In this document: positions 1 through 5,882 of the stretch, piece after piece
How positions within the stretch are numbered: position 1 is the stretch's first letter
Layout: every line of letters starts with the position of its first letter
DNA from: Bacteroidales bacterium UBA6428
GTDB taxonomy: Bacteria > Bacteroidota > Bacteroidia > Bacteroidales > UBA932
Length of the DNA: 5,922 bases
Assembly (NCBI GenBank): GCA_002437305.1
Contig: DJOW01000027.1
Location: 1-5,922, forward strand
Direction of reading: 5' to 3'
Made by a program: the position numbers and the translations under genes
Notes under the pieces: generated by a model
The model's input: the letters and a program-made list of their open reading frames with translations, nothing else
What the model was told of the DNA's origin: nothing
The model's database searches: none

Positions 1-176
1 CGGGTGCTTTCGAACACCTGGACCGAGGCCTTGTCACCGTTCACCTTGATGACCTCGGCCAGGAGGGGAGTACCCGCAAGGGTGATGTAGCAGAGCTCAT
101 TCTCCGCCACAGGTCCGTCCACCTGAACCGTCACAAGGTTGGAAACAATTCCTGTTACCTTTCCTTTTGTCTTCAT
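1..176 (-). CDS. atpA: V-type ATP synthase catalytic subunit A, N-terminal fragment (runs off left edge)
   Basis: Only the first 58 codons and part of the next are present, read from ATG at 176 down to base 1. The translation begins MKTKGKVTGIVSNLVTVQV and continues through DGPVAENELCYI to VQVFEST. This is the N-terminal beta-barrel of the V/A-type catalytic A subunit, which precedes the nucleotide-binding domain. The P-loop and the A-subunit insert lie outside the window. In the intact enzyme A forms the A3B3 head that makes or hydrolyses ATP on the cytoplasmic side. The gene follows the DUF2764 gene after 19 AT-rich bases (177-195), with no Shine-Dalgarno sequence, so it is probably co-transcribed from the promoter at 1438-1468. 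The start is supported because the family begins a few residues before the first beta strand and no better upstream start is available. An F-type alpha or beta subunit is unlikely given the partners E and DUF2764. Confidence 0.9.
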   Translation of the reverse strand, partial: MKTKGKVTGIVSNLVTVQVDGPVAENELCYITLAGTPLLAEVIKVNGDKASVQVFEST

Positions 177-195
177 ATTCAGTTATTTCAATTTT

Positions 196-798
196 CTATT
201 TTGTGGGTTCGTAGTTCACGCCCTTGAAAGTACCCCTTACCTCGTCCACGAGGCGGCGGAACATCTCGCGCCCGGTCTTTTCGTCGAGGGCGAACCATCT
301 GCCGATGATGCGCAGCCTTGCGATGAAGCCCAGGATGGCGTCAAGGTCGAAGTAGTTGAACGTGGTGATCTCATTGATCTTGTCCCACATCAGGGAATCC
401 AGACCACGCTCGCGGGACAGAAGGTCGGGGGCGTTCAGCGCCTCCTCAAGCCTCGGGGCTTCCGCGAACTCACCGGTGTCCAGCTGGATCGTGTCCTGAT
501 CCAGCGGCCTCTCGAATGCCTTGTTCAGGAAGCGGGCCTTGCCGTTGCGCACGTTCAGGTCGAAGGTGAAATATTCCTTCAGGAACCTGTCGCTGTCCTT
601 CAGGGCGGCCTCGTAGAACTCCCGGTTAAGGTTCTCGTCCTTGAATCCGTCCAGCAGACGGTCCACGACCTTGATGTCGGAGCCGCTGAGCTGGGACTTG
701 ATCCATCCGACGTAGGTGTCGAAGGACGTGCCCTCCCCGAACTTCCAGTCAAGCGAGATGGCCGGAAGGCTGGAGATTATGTACTCGTAGTTGTTCAT
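196..798 (-). CDS. DUF2764 family protein of the V-type ATPase operon
   Basis: A 200-residue soluble protein with no signal peptide or membrane segment, starting MNNYEYIISSLPAISLDW. I recognise it as the DUF2764 protein found between V-ATPase subunits E and A in Bacteroidota and some other bacteria. It appears largely helical. The C-terminal part (about 146-190) has an acidic/aromatic start (NYFDLDAILGF), then IARLRIIGRWFALDEKTG and a basic helix. This resembles, by eye only, the closing helical repeat of V-ATPase subunit C/d (AC39 family). The ATG overlaps the stop codon of the subunit E gene as TAATG (796-800), implying translational coupling. The stop is TAG. Given its place and the lack of a C or F subunit gene between E and A, a role in the stalk or in assembly of the ATPase is likely, but that is inference; the family's function is not known to me. 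Confidence 0.85.
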   Translation of the reverse strand: MNNYEYIISSLPAISLDWKFGEGTSFDTYVGWIKSQLSGSDIKVVDRLLDGFKDENLNREFYEAALKDSDRFLKEYFTFDLNVRNGKARFLNKAFERPLDQDTIQLDTGEFAEAPRLEEALNAPDLLSRERGLDSLMWDKINEITTFNYFDLDAILGFIARLRIIGRWFALDEKTGREMFRRLVDEVRGTFKGVNYEPTK

Positions 799-1406
799 TA
801 CTCGCCGAAGAGAATCTTGCGTGTGGCAGGTCTGAGGTAGTCGCCGATCAGGGACTTGAACGTCTCGTCGGTCAGGCTGATGAAATAAGAGCCGTCCTTA
901 GGTCCGATGGTGAACCCGCCGGCGACCTTCTTGGAAAACTCCGCTGTGACCCCGCCCTTGAGGATGCCCGCCAACTCGCCGCTGACAAAAGGCTCAAGTT
1001 CTTTCTTAAGGCTTTCCGGAAGCACGATGTTGAGATCCTCGGCCTCCTCGGCGTTGAATTTCTCTGCCACGGCCTTGATGATCTCCTTGACGAAACCGGC
1101 TGACGAGAGTGCTGATGAGACCTGCTTGTCTGTCATCTTTCCGACCATAAGGTTCTCGATGTCCTTTTTGGTGGCCTGGAGGCTCTGCGCTGCTGCCATC
1201 TTCACGTCTCCCTCCACTTTCGCCTGGTAGTCGTCCGCCTCCCTTCTGGCTTTCATAAGTATGGCCTCGGCCTGTTTTTTTGCCTCCTCAACGATTTCTG
1301 CGGCCTTCTCGTTGGCCTTGGCAAGGATGGCCTCGCCTTCTTCCTTGCCTTTTGACAGTCCCTCCTTGTAGAGCTTGTCGGTCAGTTCCTGTAGCTTGTT
1401 TTCCAT
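798..1406 (-). CDS. atpE: V-type ATP synthase subunit E (peripheral stalk)
   Basis: A 202-residue protein with the two-part layout of V/A-ATPase subunit E. Residues 1 to about 85 form a charged, Ala/Glu/Lys-rich coiled coil (for example EEGEAILAKANEKAAEIVEE at 22-41). From about 100 onward is a mixed alpha/beta globular domain ending in GGFTIGPKDGSYFISLTDET (163-182) and a last helix to ILFGE. In related enzymes E pairs with a second coiled-coil subunit to form the peripheral stalk that holds the A3B3 head against rotation. Length is normal for the family. It is the first gene of its operon, 32 bases downstream of the -7 element of a strong promoter. Its TAA stop shares a base with the next start. 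No Shine-Dalgarno sequence is visible; the leader just before ATG is A-rich (AATTCATAA). F-type b/delta-like proteins also have long coiled coils, but the C-terminal domain and neighbours favour V-type E. Confidence 0.92.
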   Translation of the reverse strand: MENKLQELTDKLYKEGLSKGKEEGEAILAKANEKAAEIVEEAKKQAEAILMKARREADDYQAKVEGDVKMAAAQSLQATKKDIENLMVGKMTDKQVSSALSSAGFVKEIIKAVAEKFNAEEAEDLNIVLPESLKKELEPFVSGELAGILKGGVTAEFSKKVAGGFTIGPKDGSYFISLTDETFKSLIGDYLRPATRKILFGE

Positions 1407-1437
1407 TTATGAATTGTGTGTTGATTTCTTAATCCTA

Positions 1438-1468
1438 CAAATATAACCAAAAGAACCCTCTTGGCAAA
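1438..1468 (-). promoter_or_regulatory. Bacteroidota-type promoter of the V-ATPase operon
   Basis: On the minus strand there is TTTG (1468-1465), exactly 19 bases, then TATATTTG (1445-1438). This matches the Bacteroidota sigma-ABfr consensus TTTG-N19-TAnnTTTG at every defined position. Transcription would start near 1431-1434, giving a leader of about 25-28 nt before the subunit E start at 1406. Surroundings are AT-rich and no operator repeat is obvious, so a constitutive housekeeping promoter is plausible. Confidence 0.82.
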
Positions 1469-1506
1469 ACATTTTAGATTAATCTTTTAACATATATACT
1501 AAATAA

Positions 1507-1543
1507 ACAAGAAAGTTGAAGCGAATGCCTCAACTTTCCTTGT
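1507..1543 (-). terminator. Probable intrinsic terminator of the decarboxylase operon
   Basis: An inverted repeat pairs TCAACTTT (1530-1537) with AAAGTTGA (1512-1519). The stem is extended outward by CTTGT (1539-1543) with ACAAG (1507-1511) across one bulged base (1538). That gives about 13 pairs around a 10-nt loop. On the minus strand the stem is followed by a T-rich stretch, TTATTTA (1506-1500). It lies about 55 nt past the mmdB stop and before the next promoter. The stem is A/T-rich and the T tract is interrupted, so efficiency is uncertain. Confidence 0.65.
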
Positions 1544-1598
1544 GTTGTGTAAGATGAAAATTCGGAACGAGTGTATTCCGTCTTTTTGCCGTGCTTGT

Positions 1599-2741
1599 TT
1601 ATCCGAGGAAACCGAGCAGGATTCCGGCGGCCACAGCGGAGCCGATGACTCCGGCGACGTTCGGTCCCATGGCGTGCATCAGAAGGTGGTTGTCCGGGTC
1701 GGACTCCCTGCCTACGATTTCGGAGACACGCGCGCTGTCCGGCACGGCGGACACACCGGCGTTGCCGATCAGCGGGTTGATCTTCCGGTCGCCCTTGAGG
1801 AACAGGTTCCAGATCTTCACGAACAGCACTCCGCAGGTCGTGGCGATCACGAATGACAGCAGACCAAGAATGAATATCTTGACCGAGTTCCCGCTGAGGA
1901 ACTTGTCCGCCTGGGTGGAGGCTCCGACCGTGAGGCCGATGAGTGTCGTCACGACATCGATCAGCGGACCGCGCGCGGTCTCTGCCAGACGCCTTGTCAC
2001 TCCGCTTTCTTTCAGAAGGTTACCGAAGAACAGCATTCCCAGAAGCGGTAGTCCCGAAGGCACGATGAATGCCGTGAGGAGGAAGCCGACGATAGGGAAG
2101 ATTATCTTCTCCTTCTGGCTGACCTGTCTCGCGGCAGGCATCCTTATCAAGCGTTCCTTTTTGGTAGTCAACGCAAGCATTATAGGTCTTTGGATGACCG
2201 GCACCAGAGCCATGTACGAATATGCGCTCACGGCGATCGCTCCCATCAAGTCCGGGGCGAGCTGTGAGGAGAGGAATATGGCTGTAGGGCCGTCCGCTCC
2301 TCCGATGATGCCGATGGCTCCGGCCTGGTTAGGGTCGAACCCGAGGGTGAGGGCGAGAAGGTAGGCCCCGAATATTCCCATCTGGGCGGCGGCTCCGATC
2401 AGAAGCAGCCTCGGCTGGGATATCAGTGCGGAGAAATCAGTCATCGCTCCGATTCCGAGGAAAATAAGAGGCGGGTACCAGCCCTGCTTCACGCCTTGGT
2501 ACAGAATGTTCAGCACGGAGCCGTCCTCATAGACTCCGATGTTCAGTCCCGGGAACATCGGGATGTTGCCGATGATCATTCCGAATCCGATCGGGACGAG
2601 CAGGAGCGGCTCCCATTCCTTCTTGATGGCCAGCGTGATGAACACGATGCCGATCAGGATCATCACCAGATTCTGCCAAGTCGCGTTGGCGAACCCGGTG
2701 AAGTACCAGAACTGTCTTAGACTTTCGAATATGATGCCCAT
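1599..2741 (-). CDS. mmdB: Na+-translocating acyl-CoA decarboxylase, beta subunit (OadB/MmdB family)
   Basis: A 380-residue, very hydrophobic integral membrane protein, full length for the family. It decarboxylates carboxybiotin on the carrier protein and couples this to outward Na+ transport. Family signatures: GIIGGADGPTAIF (144-156), with the conserved Asp at 150; the following segment VSAYSYMALVPVIQRPIM (171-188), with Tyr176; and NPLIGNAGVSAVPDSARVS (322-340), with Asn322, Gly326, Ser331 and Arg338. These correspond, from my memory of the Klebsiella OadB literature, to residues shown there to matter for Na+ binding and decarboxylation (Asp203, Tyr229, Asn373, Ser382, Arg389). The C-terminus LLMHAMGPNVAGVIGSAVAA is also typical. 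It starts 4 bp after the mmdC stop and is last in the operon, followed by a likely terminator. The beta subunit alone cannot tell methylmalonyl-CoA, oxaloacetate or glutaconyl-CoA decarboxylase apart; the choice rests on the carboxyltransferase gene. Confidence 0.95.
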   Translation of the reverse strand: MGIIFESLRQFWYFTGFANATWQNLVMILIGIVFITLAIKKEWEPLLLVPIGFGMIIGNIPMFPGLNIGVYEDGSVLNILYQGVKQGWYPPLIFLGIGAMTDFSALISQPRLLLIGAAAQMGIFGAYLLALTLGFDPNQAGAIGIIGGADGPTAIFLSSQLAPDLMGAIAVSAYSYMALVPVIQRPIMLALTTKKERLIRMPAARQVSQKEKIIFPIVGFLLTAFIVPSGLPLLGMLFFGNLLKESGVTRRLAETARGPLIDVVTTLIGLTVGASTQADKFLSGNSVKIFILGLLSFVIATTCGVLFVKIWNLFLKGDRKINPLIGNAGVSAVPDSARVSEIVGRESDPDNHLLMHAMGPNVAGVIGSAVAAGILLGFLG

Positions 2742-2745
2742 CCTT

Positions 2746-3183
2746 CTATGCTATCTTGACGATTTCGGCGCCTTCAAGGACTGAGTCGCCCTTGTTCACA
2801 AGGATTGCTGTGACCGTCCCGTCAGACGGTGCCTGGATCTCGTTCTCCATCTTCATAGCCTCAAGGACGGCCACTTTCTGACCGGCCTTCACTGCCTGGC
2901 CTTCCTTTACGGAAATCTCGATGATCACGCCTGGGAGAGGGGAGGTCACCGGTTTGCCTGTTCCTGCAGGGGTTGCCGGTTTCGGTGCAGGTGCTGCGGC
3001 AGTAGTTGCCGGAGCGGCTGCCGTGGCAGGTGCCTGAACCGGTTTCTGGACTGGTGCGGAAGCGTTCTCCATCTCGACTTGATAAGCCGCTCCGTTCACC
3101 GTCACATCCGCGATGTTCCCTTCCACTGAATTGATCTCAACGTTGTACTCGTTGCCGTTGATCCTGAATTTGTACGTTTTCAT
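2746..3183 (-). CDS. mmdC: Biotin carboxyl carrier protein of the decarboxylase
   Basis: A 145-residue protein. Residues 1-40 form a small beta-rich N-terminal part (MKTYKFRINGNEYNVEINSV onward). Residues 42-76 are a flexible Ala/Pro/Thr linker. Residues 78-145 form a biotinyl/lipoyl domain with the canonical EAMKMEN motif (108-114), so Lys111 is the expected biotin attachment site. It carries the carboxyl group from the MmdA active site to MmdB in the membrane; the linker lets the domain swing between them. Length is normal for stand-alone carrier subunits of this family. It sits between the OadG-like gene (17-bp gap) and mmdB (4-bp gap). The region before its ATG is almost all A/T (AAAAGAATATAATAAC), with no Shine-Dalgarno sequence. 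A carrier for acetyl-CoA carboxylase is unlikely because no biotin carboxylase is adjacent and an OadB-type pump is. Confidence 0.95.
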   Translation of the reverse strand: MKTYKFRINGNEYNVEINSVEGNIADVTVNGAAYQVEMENASAPVQKPVQAPATAAAPATTAAAPAPKPATPAGTGKPVTSPLPGVIIEISVKEGQAVKAGQKVAVLEAMKMENEIQAPSDGTVTAILVNKGDSVLEGAEIVKIA

Positions 3184-3200
3184 GTTATTATATTCTTTTA

Positions 3201-4124
3201 TTATCTTGGTGATTGTCTGAAATTCTGTGTCTTGTCGTTCCAGTTGCTGGCCTGTGACGGGCGTATTGTGATGACGAAACTCTCCTTGTCGTGGATTCCT
3301 CCGCCGAGATAGTCGTCAAGCGCCATCGCGATGGCCGCATAGACCTCTCCTCCGAATTCCTGCGAGAGAGCCATCGAGATCGCTGCGGCGACCTCCGGAG
3401 TCATATTCACATTCCTGGAAGGTTTTGCCGCCTTTGCCGGTTTCGGTGCTGCGGCTCTCTTGTTGGCGTTGCCGATCCAGCCGAAGATGAACGCAAGGAT
3501 GGTGAGCGCGATGAACACTGTCGACACTGAAATCAGTGTGAGAACCCATCCGTGCGGATCTTTCTCCTTCATTATCTGGCTGTTGGTTTTCGCGTCCACA
3601 TCCCCGTTGTAGGATCCAGGGGTCGGCTGTGAGCTGAGTCTTGTCTCGAAATCCATCATTTTCACGCCTGTCGGGACCTTGACCACGGAACAGTCCGCCG
3701 GAAGATCCGACGGGATGTCGATGGTGTCGATGATGGTGCGTCCGTCATTGCTGACGAGGTAGATTGTGGAACCGTTGCGCAGGGTGAAGTTAGTGTAATA
3801 CGTTCCCTGCGAGGCGTTTCCGCTTGCGTAGAAGACAACGCTCTGGCGTGGCTTCAGAGTCGTCGTCACGTCAGATGCCGGAACATGATACTTCCGCAGG
3901 TTGTCCTTGTCGTCGGACAGGTAGCAGCCGGCGAACTTCACGCTTCCGTAGGAGTTGTTGAAGATCTCGATCCAGCCTGTCCGCTGTCCGTAGCCGTCCG
4001 TGAGCCCGTCTGTGTTCTCCACGAGGACCTCTCCGATTCTCAGGTCCGAAAGGTTCTGGGCACCTAGATTCAACCCGGAGAACATCAGGACAGCCGATAA
4101 TGTTAATTGTCCAAATCTCTTCAT
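3201..4124 (-). CDS. Decarboxylase gamma/delta subunit with N-terminal lamin-tail domain (LTD-OadG)
   Basis: A 307-residue protein in three parts. Residues 1-23 form a signal peptide (MKRFGQLTLSAVLMFSGLNL then GAQ), with likely cleavage around GA/Q. About 28-172 is a lamin-tail-like (LTD) beta domain: RIGEVLVENTDG, GWIEIFNNS (50-58), AGCYLSDDKDNLRKYH (65-80), LKPRQSVVFYASG, then a long tail to PTPGSYNG. One membrane helix follows at about 192-217 (WVLTLISVSTVFIALTILAF), then a basic KR and an Ala/Pro/Lys linker. The cytoplasmic tail has MTPEVAAAISMALSQEFGGE (241-260) and ends SNWNDKTQNFRQSP, typical of OadG/MmdD-MmdE C-termini. It probably anchors and stabilises the complex at the inner membrane, with the LTD in the periplasm. 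Cys67 and Cys145 could form a disulfide there. It starts 3 bp after the mmdA stop. It is much longer than a plain OadG (about 80-120 residues) because of the LTD. The LTD call is by pattern, not by search. Confidence 0.88.
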   Translation of the reverse strand: MKRFGQLTLSAVLMFSGLNLGAQNLSDLRIGEVLVENTDGLTDGYGQRTGWIEIFNNSYGSVKFAGCYLSDDKDNLRKYHVPASDVTTTLKPRQSVVFYASGNASQGTYYTNFTLRNGSTIYLVSNDGRTIIDTIDIPSDLPADCSVVKVPTGVKMMDFETRLSSQPTPGSYNGDVDAKTNSQIMKEKDPHGWVLTLISVSTVFIALTILAFIFGWIGNANKRAAAPKPAKAAKPSRNVNMTPEVAAAISMALSQEFGGEVYAAIAMALDDYLGGGIHDKESFVITIRPSQASNWNDKTQNFRQSPR

Positions 4125-4127
4125 AAC

Positions 4128-5690
4128 CTACAGAGGAAGATTGTCGTGTTTCTTTGCGGGCATCCGCTGTTTCTTTCCGGCCAGCTGCTCAAGAGCCCTG
4201 ATGACGCGGAATCGGGTGTTGCGAGGCTCGATCACATCGTCGATGTAGCCTTTCTCCGCGGCCTGGTAAGGATTGTTGAAGAGCTCTTCGTATTCCTCTT
4301 TCTTGGCGGCACGGATCTTTTGCTGCTCGGCAGGATCCTCAACGGCCTTGATGTCTTTGGCATAGAGCACGTTGACAGCTCCGTCAGCGCCCATCACAGC
4401 GATCTGGGCCGAAGGCCATGCGTAGACAAGGTCGGCGCGCAGGTGCTTGCTGCTCATCACGATGTAGGATCCTCCGTAGCTTTTGCGCAGTTCCACTGTG
4501 ACTTTAGGTACTGTGGCCTCACCGTAGGCGTACAGCAGTTTGGCTCCGTTGGTGATGACGGCTCCGTACTCCTGCTGGGTTCCCGGGAGGAATCCCGGCA
4601 CGTCCACCAAGGTGACGATCGGAATGTTGAACGCGTCGCAGAAGCGCACGAACCTCGCTCCCTTCCTTGACGCGTTGATGTCCAGCACACCGGCGAGCAT
4701 TTTTGGCTGGTTGGCGACTATCCCGACGCTTCGCCCGTTCATGTGGGCGAATCCCACTATGATGTTCTTGGCGAACTCCTTGTGGATCTCGAAGAACTTC
4801 CCGTCATCCACGATGCTTGTGATGACCTTGTACATGTCGTAGGCCTGGTTCGGATTGTCCGGGATGATCTCGTTGAGGGATTCGTCAACCCTGCCGACAG
4901 GATCGTCTGTCGGAACCCTCGGAGCCTCCTCCATGTTGTTCTGGGGAATATAACCGAGGAGTTCCTTGATGGTTGCGATTCCTTCCTGTTCGTTTTCCGC
5001 CGCGAAATGCGCCACGCCGCTCTTGGTGGCATGCACGCTGGCTCCACCAAGTTCCTCCTGCGAGACAACCTCACCGAGGACGCTTTTCACGACAGCCGGG
5101 CCGGTGAGGAACATGTAGGATGTGTTCTTGACCATCACCGTGAAGTCTGTCAGGGCAGGGGAGTAGACCGCCCCTCCGGCGCACGGGCCGAATATTCCCG
5201 AGATCTGCGGAACCACTCCCGACGCCAGGATATTCCTTTCGAAGATCTCTCCGTAGCCCGCGAGCGCGTCGACTCCTTCCTGGATTCGCGCTCCACCGGA
5301 GTCGTTGAGACAGATGAACGGAGCTCCGTTTCTTGTGGCCAGATCCTGCACCTTGCAGATCTTCTCGGCCATCGTCTTCGAGAGGGATCCTCCCGAGACT
5401 GTGAAGTCCTGGGCCGCCACATAGACAAGACGTCCGTCTATCGTGCCTTGCCCGGTGACAACCCCGTCCCCGTCAAAATGCTGCCTCTCCATTCCGAAGT
5501 TCGTGCAGCGGTGGCGGACAAACATATCGAATTCCTCGAAACTTCCTTCGTCAAGCAGCAGCGCGAGGCGCTCCCTCGCGGTCAGTTTGCCTTTTCCGTG
5601 CTGTGCGTCGATCCTTTTCTGGCCTCCGCCCATCCTGGCCGCGGCTCTGCGCTCGACCAGTTTCTTGATGTTATCCTGCTGGATGCTCAT
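4128..5690 (-). CDS. mmdA: Methylmalonyl-CoA decarboxylase alpha subunit (acyl-CoA carboxyltransferase)
   Basis: A 520-residue cytoplasmic protein with both carboxyltransferase halves in one chain, full length for the PCC-beta/MmdA/12S-transcarboxylase family. It transfers the carboxyl group of (S)-methylmalonyl-CoA to biotin, releasing propionyl-CoA. Motifs in order: GKGKLTARERLALLLDEGSF (32-51), SGGARIQEGV (131-140), GPCAGGAVYSPALTDF (168-183), VDVPGFLPGTQQEYG (362-376), RKSYGGSYIVMSSKHLRADL (402-421) and AWPSAQIAVMGADGAVNVL (424-442). The Gly-rich segments in the two halves form the oxyanion holes in known structures. It is not the pyruvate carboxylase-like alpha subunit of oxaloacetate decarboxylase. 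With no biotin carboxylase nearby but an OadB pump downstream, it most likely runs as a decarboxylase. Position 410 is Ile where propionyl-CoA carboxylases have Asp. ATG at 5690 is chosen because it lies just before the conserved N-terminal helix and about 30 nt after a strong promoter. Confidence 0.92.
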   Translation of the reverse strand: MSIQQDNIKKLVERRAAARMGGGQKRIDAQHGKGKLTARERLALLLDEGSFEEFDMFVRHRCTNFGMERQHFDGDGVVTGQGTIDGRLVYVAAQDFTVSGGSLSKTMAEKICKVQDLATRNGAPFICLNDSGGARIQEGVDALAGYGEIFERNILASGVVPQISGIFGPCAGGAVYSPALTDFTVMVKNTSYMFLTGPAVVKSVLGEVVSQEELGGASVHATKSGVAHFAAENEQEGIATIKELLGYIPQNNMEEAPRVPTDDPVGRVDESLNEIIPDNPNQAYDMYKVITSIVDDGKFFEIHKEFAKNIIVGFAHMNGRSVGIVANQPKMLAGVLDINASRKGARFVRFCDAFNIPIVTLVDVPGFLPGTQQEYGAVITNGAKLLYAYGEATVPKVTVELRKSYGGSYIVMSSKHLRADLVYAWPSAQIAVMGADGAVNVLYAKDIKAVEDPAEQQKIRAAKKEEYEELFNNPYQAAEKGYIDDVIEPRNTRFRVIRALEQLAGKKQRMPAKKHDNLPL

Positions 5691-5722
5691 ACTTTCTGTA
5701 CTTTAATCAATTTTCAGAACCA

Positions 5723-5753
5723 CAAATTTATCAAGAATCCCGTTTCATTCAAA
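5723..5753 (-). promoter_or_regulatory. Bacteroidota-type promoter of the decarboxylase operon
   Basis: The minus strand shows TTTG (5753-5750), a 19-base spacer, then TAAATTTG (5730-5723), a full match to TTTG-N19-TAnnTTTG. Predicted transcription start is near 5716-5719, giving a leader of about 26-29 nt to the mmdA ATG at 5690. It is the only strong promoter seen upstream of the four genes, and the short gaps downstream suggest one transcript from here. Confidence 0.82.
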
Positions 5754-5834
5754 ATTCCGGCCCGCAAAATCGTAAAATTCCGTCTCTTGTGGCAAAATGC
5801 TGATTTCTGAATATAATTGTGTGCCTAATGTTCC

Positions 5835-5859
5835 GGTCGCTGAGCTTGTCGAAGCGACT
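5835..5859. repeat. REP-like hairpin repeat unit
   Basis: GTCGCT (5836-5841) pairs with AGCGAC (5853-5858) around the 11-nt loop GAGCTTGTCGA; the outer G5835/T5859 can add a wobble pair. I recognise the core (on the minus strand TTCGACAAGCTCAGCGACC) as resembling a short palindromic sequence that recurs between genes in many bacterial genomes. It lies between genes, as expected. Copy number in this genome cannot be judged from one copy, and no T tract makes it a clear terminator. Confidence 0.5.
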
Positions 5860-5882
5860 ATTTAAGCACAGTTGCAACTTTT

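Noticed and set aside
139..840. A 233-codon open frame on the plus strand antisense to the DUF2764 gene
   Set aside because: It covers three minus-strand genes and their gaps, shows no family features, and the minus-strand reading gives well-formed proteins in operon order.
1563..1580. Hairpin CGGAA / TTCCG with TCTTTTTG following on the plus strand
   Set aside because: The stem is only 5 bp with an 8-nt loop, and no plus-strand gene needs a terminator there. It might assist termination after mmdB on the minus strand, but the 1507-1543 hairpin is much stronger.
1591..2364. A 257-codon plus-strand frame opposite mmdB
   Set aside because: It is rich in Arg/Pro/Ser with no domain features; mmdB on the other strand contains all of its family signatures.
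4128..5690. Annotation as propionyl-CoA or acetyl-CoA carboxylase beta subunit
   Set aside because: The family is shared, but there is no biotin carboxylase, the operon includes an OadB-type Na+ pump and OadG-like anchor, and the specificity-site residue is Ile rather than Asp.
4743..5810. A 355-codon open frame on the plus strand antisense to mmdA
   Set aside because: It lies opposite a clearly recognised full-length carboxyltransferase, has no recognisable motifs and is the kind of long shadow frame expected in G+C-rich coding DNA.
5812..5819. TATAATTG on the plus strand as a -7 promoter element
   Set aside because: It has one mismatch to TAnnTTTG and no TTTG at the 19-base spacing; no plus-strand gene follows in the window.
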